From positions 2,604,001 to 2,668,000 of the forward strand of contig NZ_CP140772.1 of the NCBI RefSeq assembly GCF_037893185.1: a stretch of 64,000 nt of DNA, written 5' to 3'. Below, in pieces: positions 45,601 through 52,833 of this stretch. Source of the DNA: Chitinophaga sp. 180180018-3. Its GTDB lineage: Bacteria; Bacteroidota; Bacteroidia; Chitinophagales; Chitinophagaceae. The translations under genes and the position numbers were made by a program. A model generated the notes under the pieces. That model saw only the letters and a program-made list of their open reading frames with translations, did not search any database and was not told where the DNA came from. The first letter of the stretch is position 1. The number at the start of each line of letters is the position of its first letter.

Positions 45601-45884
45601 ACAACTCCGCTTCGGAATACGCATTCATGAACAACATGGAAACCAAATTTGAGTTATCCCTCGATGCCATTGAGCATACCAATACTACCCGTTTCAGAAT
45701 ATCCTATGCACATAACTTGTTTCATGAGCATACTATTGAAAAGATAAAGGTCCATTTGATAGAAATTATACAGCAAACAACTGCCAATTTTTATCTTACA
45801 CTTGAAGATATCAGCTTATCGGTGGATAAAAGGAAAGCGAAACTCAGTACAATGAATATGGGTAATGAAGAATTTGATCTCTAG
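39660..45884 (+). CDS. NRPS: A-PCP-C-A-PCP-C
   Basis: About 2074 residues; ATG 39660 is preferred because it sits at the natural A-domain boundary, although in-frame TTG 39606 and ATG 39636 exist. Order: A1 (FFTSGTSGLPKA ~150), PCP (GGNS, Ser ~545), C (HHIICDG ~718), A2 (FFTSGSTGKPKA ~1181), PCP (GGNS, Ser ~1580), C-terminal C (HHIINDA ~1755, Gly replaced by Ala). Both A domains carry LGRNESL or IGRNESL after the P-loop where most have VTHxxL, and both share FDAxLRDIF. Codes read by eye are DARHIALMAK and DARHLSLMIK, similar to each other but not ones I can assign. They are the best candidates for diaminopropionate or ureidoalanine. No N-terminal C is present; the C at the end of the 18401 protein serves the first module. 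Confidence 0.94.
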   Translation: MKPIQELLQNAFDKYAGNTAVRYRGQHITYAEMEKLAGKYAHFIDQQSIAAGSFIGVHIKDKLGFIAAIIGVLSRGCIFVPIDPLLPFGRISVLAGLIDFTAIFTGEKELFADICDSKKVFNEIDVATGEYFTGSIFSGNYQPQDPIYTFFTSGTSGLPKAVLGRNESLSHFLTWEAGTFDVDETSCVSQFSAAGFDAVLRDIFLPLVFGATLCIPQENNIIFDQEMLINWLEDNNITHIHCVPGIFRLLKDCPLTALSLPRLRYIIMAGEELRPNELKSWFDIFRDRIGLVNLYGATEVTMAKTYYLISPEDVNMVRIPVGKAISNTQVFVMDKELQICDEQLTGDIYIRTPYRTLGYYNDEELNKSKFIPNPYNDDPDDMLYYSGDLGYMLPDGNLVFLGRKDDQVKIRGNRVACGEVENYLLRNPDISNCVVIVRDHVDEKELCCYYISNCLTPQEVRNYAREGLADYMVPAFFVRLLQFPLTVNGKIDKAALPEPTFTAVEYIPARSPIEATLVDLWSRILHLPAELISVNTTFFDTGGNSIRLMSLMSEIHKVFNVRISLQEIFNQSTIEEIAVLIQSGRSQHFTAIAPAPEKAYYRISFAQHRIYFACQLDTLNTAYNMPGRIELDPSLDRETIENAIQQLFDRHESFRTSFHLVDETCMQQIETGIKFTLEEAASEQRMDFVQPFNLAQAPLFRACLVRNGYSLHLLYDLHHIICDGTSEQILEKELLGLLNGKVLSPVNLQYRDFAEWEQSEAVRGEIEKQGQYWKNALNGNLPLLQLPVNYTRGNASQEEGIVLFSLDDTEQLIINRLRFSYGLTPAMVLHSVFHLVLAKICGQEDVITGMLSEGRMHVDAYAVIGMFVNFLPVLSSPSQSKRVGDFFMEMKTNMLAAQANSLYPFNELVAALNIKWSDTRNPVFDVVFNFVSGFTETEPNQEDVFLNQALKRGAKVDLLLTCKEIGKRMFLGMSYNRGLFEHATVETICRFFRRVLTSLEDKWDQAISDLDMFDAGEKVRMVSQLSEPLRQPLKFNTIQELYTHSFENYSDHIAIEWGDQSCSYRELNGRSAAVARSLADMRLPDKSFVGIYTDDRIGFISAVIGVLTAGHIFVPIDKKLPPERIKALLQEVSPAAVIVDDETRIPAFMADLCVIKWSDNPIFSPLLPPSIVYAPDDAVYVFFTSGSTGKPKAIIGRNESLCHFVEWEASRLQLDASCRVSQLTAPGFDAILRDIFVPILTGGTICIPPDRNLLFDPELLASWIQQQQITLLHCVPSIFRVLNEQTLFQKGSTALKHILLSGEEIKANELRQWYENSAEEVQLVNLYGPTETTMIKTCYFIRRIDGGNNKVAVGNAIAGSQVFILDERQQPVPHLVPGDIYIRTPYRTLGYFREGSLDKHTFQPNPFNSGDSDDLLYKTGDIGRLLASGALEYIGRKDNQVKIRGNRVAPGEIENMLIGFPGISQAAVLSVKDDNGEIDLVGYYTANKQLSVAVVRDYLGRTLPEYMVPVGLLQITSWPLLPNGKLDRNALPVWERSSDEYVLPRNEEEFRVQKIWSAILSSGKSPVSIHTKFFDAGGNSLKLMSLIAGIHREFDVRLSLGEVFKTPTIAGISTAIRKARPSSFLQQLRPREKQAYYPLTPSQQRLYFLQHLHPDSRAYTMYLKLDVTGLSIDSIHIALNKLVARHECLRTSFRLFNEQPIQIVHDQLELEVVEMEEQQLEEEFLQPFDLSVAPLLKAVIIAGKGKKNLFIKIHHIINDAVTERILSEEFSLLLLDQALPPLRIQYRDYERWKNSMTHRNRVDLQAKFWKNELAGRLPDIILPYDYPPIGSDKERPGTVTYFSLPPTLNEQVLALLKEHDLTLFMYLFTVYNVLLYRYSRNEELLTAFPAAGRNNPDLENVAGFFVNMLLVRSYPKPTQSFCNYVSFMKEKIGTILENSDYEFDWLMKDLQHSGVGSHALVKTVFTMQHAHRLYRFEEVDDNSASEYAFMNNMETKFELSLDAIEHTNTTRFRISYAHNLFHEHTIEKIKVHLIEIIQQTTANFYLTLEDISLSVDKRKAKLSTMNMGNEEFDL

Positions 45885-45901
45885 CCATTTAATTTATTGC
45901 T

Positions 45902-48900
45902 ATGCAGCCTGGTGAAGCATTAACATTTACGGACGATATTATATACGCTGATAAGCAGTATTGGGAAAAAAAACTGGATGGATTGTTGACCTACGCCGTA
46001 CTGCCCTCAGATAGCGATTCGCTTCTTACACCCGAGTATGAAATTATCGTAGCTTCTACGGGGAGTGAGCTAACAGCCGCATTGTTGAAGGCCGCGGCAT
46101 ACAGTCAGGAGCAATTGTTCGTGTTATTGTTGTCTGGTGTTCAACTATTATTGAAGAAATATACAGATGAACCGGAATTATTAATAGGAACACCCATTTT
46201 CAGACAGGATGAACCAAAGGAACTTATTAACTATTTCCTTTTGCTGAGAAACGAAGTCAATGATGACCATACTTTCCGTGAACTGGCATCACAGACAAAG
46301 CGCCTTGTTATTGAAGCGGAACTGCATCAGAATTATCCGGGTTGGCAGCTGCTCGAAAGGAGAGGCTTACCACTGATAATGGATACAGTAGTACTATTTA
46401 CAGGGCTTCAGGAAGAAACATACCTGGGAAATATTCCATATCACTTACTTTTTTGTTTTTCCCTGCAGAAGGGAATACTCGAGCTGAAGGTGTCTTATAA
46501 CAAACATCGATTCTTGCAGGAATCAGTGGAAGGATTTATATCTGTATTTATGCAGTGTTTGCAGGCAGGTTTAGAACAACCTGCAGGGGCAATAGCTGGT
46601 TTGGTACCCCTTACAACAACGGAAAAATACAGACTTATTTATGATCTTAACAACTGCGGGCAGATTTTTCCGGTAAATAACCTTTGGGAAAGGTTACAGC
46701 AATATGTGACGAGTGACGACATTGCAGTAATGATTGACGATCAGAAGTGGAGCTACGCCGGGATATATAACCGGGCAAACAGGTTAGCACAATATCTGCA
46801 ACATAAGCAGGTAGGTCCGGGTAACGTAGTGGCCATTATATTACCGCCGTCGTTGGATTTAGTTATTAGTATATTGGCGGTTTTTCAACTGGGGGCCTGC
46901 TTCCTGCCAATAGATCCGGTGATTCCCGGAAAACGAAAATCATTTATACTGTCAGATAGTGCTGCAAGTGTGATTTTGTCGGATATAAACCTGGTTAGAG
47001 ATAAGGAAACAATAATTGCAGAAACAATCTTGCAGGTAGATGTAACAGTGATTGGTGAATTTGGGGAAGATGCTATGCTGAAGTACACAGAAGTTTCGCA
47101 GGATGCCCCAGCCTACATTATTTATACTTCTGGTTCTACAGGTTATCCCAAAGGAGTAGTAGTAAGCCGGCGTAATATCAATAACTATCTGTCGTGGGCG
47201 GCCGATCAATATGTATCCGGAGAACGGTTAACATTTCCATTATTTACCTCCATTTCTTTTGATCTTACTATCACCAGCATTTTTCTGCCACTCCTAACCG
47301 GTGGCAGGCTGCTTATATACGTACAGCGGGAACATGAAGTAATGCTTAGCAGGATAATAGAAGAAAATGAGATAGATATTATTAAATTAACTCCTTCTCA
47401 TCTGAGAATAATCAAGGCACACGGCTATTGGCCAACCAGGTTAAAACGTGTAATAGTGGGTGGCGAATTCTTTGACAGGTGGCTGGCGGAAGAAATAGAT
47501 CAGCTATCAGGTGGAGACATTGCAATATATAACGAGTATGGGCCTACGGAGGCAACTGTTGGCTGCACTGCTTATCGTTATGATCGGACTGTGGCTAAAG
47601 GAAGAAGTGTTCTGATAGGCCGGCCAGCGCCAAACTGCCGGCTGTATATTCTGGATAAACAACTGCAACCGGTGCCCGTAGGGGCTATGGGTGAAATCTA
47701 TATCGGAGGAAGCCAGGTGGCAGCCGGATATATCTCTTCCGAAGAAAAAACGAAAGAGAAATTTATTGCTGATCCGTTTATAGACGGCGCCAGGATATAC
47801 AGAACAGGAGACAGTGCAAGGATGTATGCTGATGGTAATATTGAGTACCTGGGTCGCTTGGATGAACAAGTAAAGATCAACGGATACCGCATTGAACCGG
47901 GAGAAATAGAAATGCAGCTAATGCAGTATCCGGGAATAGAACAGGCGAAGGTAGCCGTTGATAGAACACAATCCGGTACTGCCATTCTCCGTGCTTATTA
48001 TATCGGAGATAGTACAATTGACGAAGGAGCCCTCAGCGATTTTCTGCTGACAGTTTTACCTGCCTACATGGTCCCGGTAAGTTTTACCCGGCTGGAAAGA
48101 TTTCCCTTGACAATTAATGGAAAACTGGATCAACATGCGTTGCCATTGACCGATGATGAAGGAAGTAGAGCATTGGATGTAGCACCAGGCGAGAAAGAAA
48201 AGATTATAATAGGATTAATGTCAGAAATACTTGGTACTGGCACAATGGGAGTAAATGAGAACTTTTTCAGAAAAGGAGGTGACTCAATCAAAACCATACA
48301 GCTTTCGGCTAAGTTGTTGAAAGCGGGATTCAGGGTTAGTGTTAAAGATATATATTATCATCCTGTTCCTGCAGATCTGGCTTTGCTGTTGCAGCCAGTA
48401 GAAAAGCATGTCGGGCAGGGCAGGGTAGAAGGATATGCTGTGCTGAATGCAACGCAACATTGGTTCTTTGAAAATTTCACTATACAACACCATTATAATC
48501 AATCACTGCTGTTGCATATCCGGAATGGATGTGATGAATATACATTACAGACCGTATTTGCCGGTATACTGGAACATCATGATGCACTAAGAATGGTGGT
48601 GAAGTATAAATCAGGACAGCCTTTTTTGCATCAGCCCGCATTCGTGAAGAATATCGTACCAGGAGTAAGTGATCTGCGACAAATCGCTGATGCGGTTGAA
48701 CAGATGGAAGAGCAGGCGATGGCACTACAGGCGGGTTTTAGTCTTACGGCAGGACCGCTGATAAAAATGCACCTCTTTAAAATGGATGACGGCGACCGCC
48801 TGCTGATCGTAATCCATCACTTGTTAGTGGATGGTATTTCGTGGCGTATATTGCTGGAGGACTTAGAGAGTGCTTACTTGCAAGCGATAAAAGGAGAAAG

Positions 48901-51151
48901 AATAATATTTCCACCCAAAACAAATGCTTTCCTTGTATGGAACAATGCATTATCGGATTATGCGGCAGGTAATGCAATGAAAAAAGAGCTGGAATACTGG
49001 CAGCGGCTGGATCTCAGTAAACTTATATCCATTGCACCGGATGTATTAGGGGATGCGATGCCTGTGAATAAGTATATAGCAACTTTTTCTCTCAATACTG
49101 TGCATACTCAGCAGTTGCTGACAACAGCCAATCGTGTCTATAGTACGGAGATTAACGATTTGCTATTATCCGCGCTTGCTATTTCTTTAGGAGAGCTGTT
49201 TGGCAGTGGCCAGTTTCCTGTCAATATGGAGGGCCATGGCCGGGAGAATATACCTGCAGACATTAATATCAGTCGTACCATAGGATGGTTTACCAGTATA
49301 TATCCTGTCATATTGCGGAGTCATAACTCCTGTAATATCGGCAATGTAATACGGGAAATAAAGGAACAGTTGAGAAGTATCCCTTCGAAAGGGGTGGGAT
49401 ATGGGCTGTTGAAATATATGCAGGGAAAGGATAATCACCATCCTGTTTTTCAACTCCGCCCTCAGATAAGTTTTAATTACCTGGGAGGTTTTGACGATGT
49501 TGTACAAAATGAGCTGTTTGTTCCGGCTGCAGAGAGTAAGGGGGATAACAGCAGTGCTGAGAACCCAATGATTTATGACTTTGATGTCCAGGGAATGCAT
49601 ATTAAAGGGCAGCTTTCTTTTACCATTGTTGGTAATGGGAATCGCTTTAACCGGCAAACAGTTGAGAGTATGGCACTATCCTGCAAACAGGCACTTATAA
49701 ATATTATTGACCATTGCATTGGAAAGACAACATCAGAAAGAACGCCTAGTGACTTTACATATAAGAAACTTACTGAAGAACAGCTTTCCTCATTGACTGA
49801 AAGATTTGTGTTCCGGGATATTTACCCGCTTACCCCCATGCAAAAGGCATTATTTTTTCATACACTGTCAAATCCTGATTCTTTTGCCTATAATACACAG
49901 TTTTCGTTTTCTATAAATGGAGATTTTCAACCTTCTGTATTTAAAAAATGCTTTTCATTAATATTGAAAAGATATGAGAATCTACGTGCGAATTTTGTCA
50001 TGAGTGGGCTGTCTTCCCCACTACAGCTCATTGCAGAAGAAAAAGAGATGGTGTTTGAGGAAAAAGACATTTCCGGAATCGCAAATATAGCTGCGTTTAT
50101 GGATGACTTTAAGAAAGACATGATTAGAAGTCCATATGATTTTGAGCAGGATTTGTTGATGCGTGTATTTGTTTTTAAAACCGGGATAGCGCAGTACGAA
50201 GTGATATGGTATTATCATCACCTATTGCTCGACGGCTGGTGCCTGAATATACTATTCCGCGAGATACTCGCTGCTTATTATCAGCTCGCCAATAACCAGC
50301 AGCCTGAGCTTCCTGAACCTCCTTCTTACCGGGATTATATACTATGGATGCAGGAGAAGGATTTCAGTGAGTCAGCAACATATTGGAAGAATTATATAAA
50401 AGGGTATACATCCGCGGAAACACTGCTAAAGAAAAGATTAGTTACGCCGGTTGCGGGTAATCCAAAGGATGTATCAGTTACCAGCCATTTCGATGAAACG
50501 GTAGTCAGAAAAATGACGGCTATCGCGCAAGAAGAACATTGTACGCTTTATACACTTATTCAGGCTGCCTGGAGTCTATTAATGTCGCGTATGAGCAACC
50601 AGAACGATATTATATTTGGGCAGGTGGTGTCCGGGAGACCAAATATATTGGACGTAGGTGATATGGTTGGGCTTTTTATTAATACAATCCCCAAAAGAGT
50701 AATCATAGATGAATCTCTCACACTTAGAGATTTAATCCACCAGTTACTGAATGATGATATAGCATCCATGGAACATCATACTTTTCCATTGGGAGATATT
50801 CGTTCGGGAAGGAGTGTATTGTTTGACCATGTTATTGTTTTTGAGAATCAGTACCAGCTAATGGAAATAGAAGAGGAAATGGCGGTTTTGGATTTTAAAA
50901 TTACGCATACAGAAAGCTATGATCCAAATGAGTATGACCTTTCTGTGTTTATAGCATTAAAGAATAATGAATTGATTTTTGAAATCAGATATAACGGATC
51001 GGCTTATTTAACCAAAGATATAGAAGATCTGCAACATGATCTGCAACGTATCATTACTTTACTTACGACAGATATTAATTGCCGGATTGCCGGAATTTTT
51101 GTAGCCCTTGCAGCAAATAACCTGGTGCTGCCCGACATTTCTTTGAGCTGA
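45902..51151 (+). CDS. NRPS: half-C-A(Asn-type)-PCP-E-C
   Basis: A 1749-residue NRPS. Residues ~1-240 are only the C-terminal lobe of a condensation domain: the protein starts at the point equivalent to YWxxxLxG and has no HHxxxDG. The A domain (YTSGSTGYPKG ~405) has code DLTKIGEVGK, Asn-type. Then follow a PCP (GGDS, Ser ~795), an E domain (HHLLVDG ~972, EGHGRE ~1110) and a terminal C domain of the D-accepting class (LTPMQK ~1310, HHLLLDG ~1440). The upstream protein ends in a complete C domain, which can perform the condensation, so the half domain may act as a docking or acceptor platform. The expected residue is D-Asn or D-3-methyl-Asn. Start ATG 45902 lies 17 bases after the previous stop. 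Confidence 0.94.
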   Translation: MQPGEALTFTDDIIYADKQYWEKKLDGLLTYAVLPSDSDSLLTPEYEIIVASTGSELTAALLKAAAYSQEQLFVLLLSGVQLLLKKYTDEPELLIGTPIFRQDEPKELINYFLLLRNEVNDDHTFRELASQTKRLVIEAELHQNYPGWQLLERRGLPLIMDTVVLFTGLQEETYLGNIPYHLLFCFSLQKGILELKVSYNKHRFLQESVEGFISVFMQCLQAGLEQPAGAIAGLVPLTTTEKYRLIYDLNNCGQIFPVNNLWERLQQYVTSDDIAVMIDDQKWSYAGIYNRANRLAQYLQHKQVGPGNVVAIILPPSLDLVISILAVFQLGACFLPIDPVIPGKRKSFILSDSAASVILSDINLVRDKETIIAETILQVDVTVIGEFGEDAMLKYTEVSQDAPAYIIYTSGSTGYPKGVVVSRRNINNYLSWAADQYVSGERLTFPLFTSISFDLTITSIFLPLLTGGRLLIYVQREHEVMLSRIIEENEIDIIKLTPSHLRIIKAHGYWPTRLKRVIVGGEFFDRWLAEEIDQLSGGDIAIYNEYGPTEATVGCTAYRYDRTVAKGRSVLIGRPAPNCRLYILDKQLQPVPVGAMGEIYIGGSQVAAGYISSEEKTKEKFIADPFIDGARIYRTGDSARMYADGNIEYLGRLDEQVKINGYRIEPGEIEMQLMQYPGIEQAKVAVDRTQSGTAILRAYYIGDSTIDEGALSDFLLTVLPAYMVPVSFTRLERFPLTINGKLDQHALPLTDDEGSRALDVAPGEKEKIIIGLMSEILGTGTMGVNENFFRKGGDSIKTIQLSAKLLKAGFRVSVKDIYYHPVPADLALLLQPVEKHVGQGRVEGYAVLNATQHWFFENFTIQHHYNQSLLLHIRNGCDEYTLQTVFAGILEHHDALRMVVKYKSGQPFLHQPAFVKNIVPGVSDLRQIADAVEQMEEQAMALQAGFSLTAGPLIKMHLFKMDDGDRLLIVIHHLLVDGISWRILLEDLESAYLQAIKGERIIFPPKTNAFLVWNNALSDYAAGNAMKKELEYWQRLDLSKLISIAPDVLGDAMPVNKYIATFSLNTVHTQQLLTTANRVYSTEINDLLLSALAISLGELFGSGQFPVNMEGHGRENIPADINISRTIGWFTSIYPVILRSHNSCNIGNVIREIKEQLRSIPSKGVGYGLLKYMQGKDNHHPVFQLRPQISFNYLGGFDDVVQNELFVPAAESKGDNSSAENPMIYDFDVQGMHIKGQLSFTIVGNGNRFNRQTVESMALSCKQALINIIDHCIGKTTSERTPSDFTYKKLTEEQLSSLTERFVFRDIYPLTPMQKALFFHTLSNPDSFAYNTQFSFSINGDFQPSVFKKCFSLILKRYENLRANFVMSGLSSPLQLIAEEKEMVFEEKDISGIANIAAFMDDFKKDMIRSPYDFEQDLLMRVFVFKTGIAQYEVIWYYHHLLLDGWCLNILFREILAAYYQLANNQQPELPEPPSYRDYILWMQEKDFSESATYWKNYIKGYTSAETLLKKRLVTPVAGNPKDVSVTSHFDETVVRKMTAIAQEEHCTLYTLIQAAWSLLMSRMSNQNDIIFGQVVSGRPNILDVGDMVGLFINTIPKRVIIDESLTLRDLIHQLLNDDIASMEHHTFPLGDIRSGRSVLFDHVIVFENQYQLMEIEEEMAVLDFKITHTESYDPNEYDLSVFIALKNNELIFEIRYNGSAYLTKDIEDLQHDLQRIITLLTTDINCRIAGIFVALAANNLVLPDISLS

Positions 51152-51161
51152 TATCTGCAAA

Positions 51162-52781
51162 ATGATATTACATATGGATGTTTATCTAAAACCTAATACC
51201 GTCATGGAGCCCCTGTTTGATCAATGGTATGCCTGGCCACACCTGATCTCGCCAGCCACTGCTGCAATGAATGTAACCGGCAGGCACTTGAGGATTATGC
51301 AATCTTTTTTGAAAGCGCCTGAATTGCATGCTACAGCTGTCAGAACTCCTAAAATGAAGGGCGGCCCATTTATGGATGTGAAAATTGAACGAATGGAGGA
51401 AGTAAGGCAGTTAATGGAAGATACCTATCAGAAAAGAGAATACCAAATAGCTTTTTCAACGGCGATCAGGGAGTTGGATCAACTTTTGAAAAGCCATAAA
51501 AGTGGGTATAGCATGGAATATCTGTACGAATTAGTGCCGGAAATTCTGAAAGGATATGTAGAGTTGGTATATGATCTAAATAATCATCCGGCATACCGGC
51601 TTTTTGAGTCGTTATTGTATCGCAGCAGGCTATATGACCCGCTGGCGCAGAGTATAGCGCTATGGGTAACAAACAATGATGAACGCCCTTTTGTATTGAG
51701 TACCCCACGGCTAAAAAATGATACTGATACGCTGCACTTTCAGATTCCTTTCTCTCACGCGGTGATTGATGAACTTGGGAAAATGAAGCGACAGGCAGCA
51801 GATCCGGAAGGAATAAAGAAGATGTTGGGTGTTGCACCAGATGATGAAACACTTTTTGCTTCTTTCTTTACAACAGATCCACCACCTGTATATAAACATT
51901 ACAAAGGAGATAAAATCAGAATACGATACTTCGGACATGCCTGTATACTGGCAGAAACAAAAGATGTAAGCCTGCTTATAGATCCACTAATCAGTTATTA
52001 TGGCTATGATGTAGAACGAACGAGGTTTTCAGATGCAGATCTGCCAGATGTAATTGATTATGTACTGATCACCCATAATCATCAGGATCATATTTTATTT
52101 GAGACTTTGCTGCCAATCCGCCATAGAATAAGGAACCTGGTTGTACCTGCCACTACCGCAGGGTCGTTGCAGGATCCCAATCTGAAGTTGATGTTTAATC
52201 AGTTGGGATTTAGGAATGTACTGGAAATTCATGAATTAGAATCAATTCAGTTTGAAGATATTACAATAACCGGGATACCATTTATAGGTGAGCATGGCGA
52301 CCTTAATATTCATGCAAAGATGTGTCATCATGTGAGGGCGGGGGAATTTTCAATGTTATTTGTTGCAGATGCCTGTAACATTGAACCCCGATTATATCAA
52401 CATATCAGAGAAGTTATTGGGAAGGTAGATGTTGTTTTCCTGGGGATGGAGTGTGATGGAGCGCCGCTAACCTGGTTATATGGGCCACTGCTGACAACAT
52501 CTATGAACATGATCAATGATCAGTCAAGGCGTCTTGCCGGTTCCAATTTTGAAAGGGGAAAGGCATTGATAGAAGCTTTCGATCCGAAGGAAGTATATGT
52601 TTACGCCATGGGTATGGAGCCCTGGCTTGAATTTATCAGCAGTATCAGATATACCGCCACATCAACGCCTATTATTGAATCTGATAAACTGGTTGCACAT
52701 TGCCGCAGACAGGGAAAAGTAGCAGAAAGATTGTTCGGTGAAAAGGAACTTTTTTATGAAAAATTCAATGTAACACAATAA
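51162..52781 (+). CDS. CmlA-type diiron beta-hydroxylase (metallo-beta-lactamase fold)
   Basis: A 539-residue protein with an N-terminal helical/arm domain (~1-240) and a C-terminal metallo-beta-lactamase-fold domain. This matches CmlA, the diiron enzyme that beta-hydroxylates an amino acid tethered to an NRPS carrier domain. The metal motif H305-N-H307-Q-D309-H310, E377 (in GEHGD) and D403 (in VADACN) fall at the residue numbers I recall for CmlA iron ligands. I do not find an evident counterpart of the recalled His468, so a structural alignment is needed. It lies between the 45902 and 52834 NRPS genes. Candidate substrates are the Thr, Asn-type or other PCP-bound residues. A lactamase or hydrolase role is unlikely given the length and N-terminal domain. 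Confidence 0.87.
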   Translation: MILHMDVYLKPNTVMEPLFDQWYAWPHLISPATAAMNVTGRHLRIMQSFLKAPELHATAVRTPKMKGGPFMDVKIERMEEVRQLMEDTYQKREYQIAFSTAIRELDQLLKSHKSGYSMEYLYELVPEILKGYVELVYDLNNHPAYRLFESLLYRSRLYDPLAQSIALWVTNNDERPFVLSTPRLKNDTDTLHFQIPFSHAVIDELGKMKRQAADPEGIKKMLGVAPDDETLFASFFTTDPPPVYKHYKGDKIRIRYFGHACILAETKDVSLLIDPLISYYGYDVERTRFSDADLPDVIDYVLITHNHQDHILFETLLPIRHRIRNLVVPATTAGSLQDPNLKLMFNQLGFRNVLEIHELESIQFEDITITGIPFIGEHGDLNIHAKMCHHVRAGEFSMLFVADACNIEPRLYQHIREVIGKVDVVFLGMECDGAPLTWLYGPLLTTSMNMINDQSRRLAGSNFERGKALIEAFDPKEVYVYAMGMEPWLEFISSIRYTATSTPIIESDKLVAHCRRQGKVAERLFGEKELFYEKFNVTQ

Positions 52782-52803
52782 GCATTACCACGTTTTTGTA
52801 TCA

Positions 52804-52833
52804 AGTGTTATATACACTATTAACTGTTACAGT
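52804..52833. repeat. Two short perfect inverted repeats upstream of an NRPS start
   Basis: In the 52-base gap before ATG 52834 there are two dyads: AGTGT-5nt-ACACT (52804-52818) and ACTGT-T-ACAGT (52823-52833). The second abuts the start codon, as does the dyad before ATG 18401. They could be operator-like or fold near the ribosome site, but each is short enough to arise by chance. No promoter consensus is evident. Confidence 0.25.

Noticed and set aside
51162..52781. Beta-lactamase or thioesterase-like release enzyme
   Set aside because: The metallo-beta-lactamase fold follows a long N-terminal domain and metal residues fit the CmlA hydroxylase pattern, not a hydrolase.
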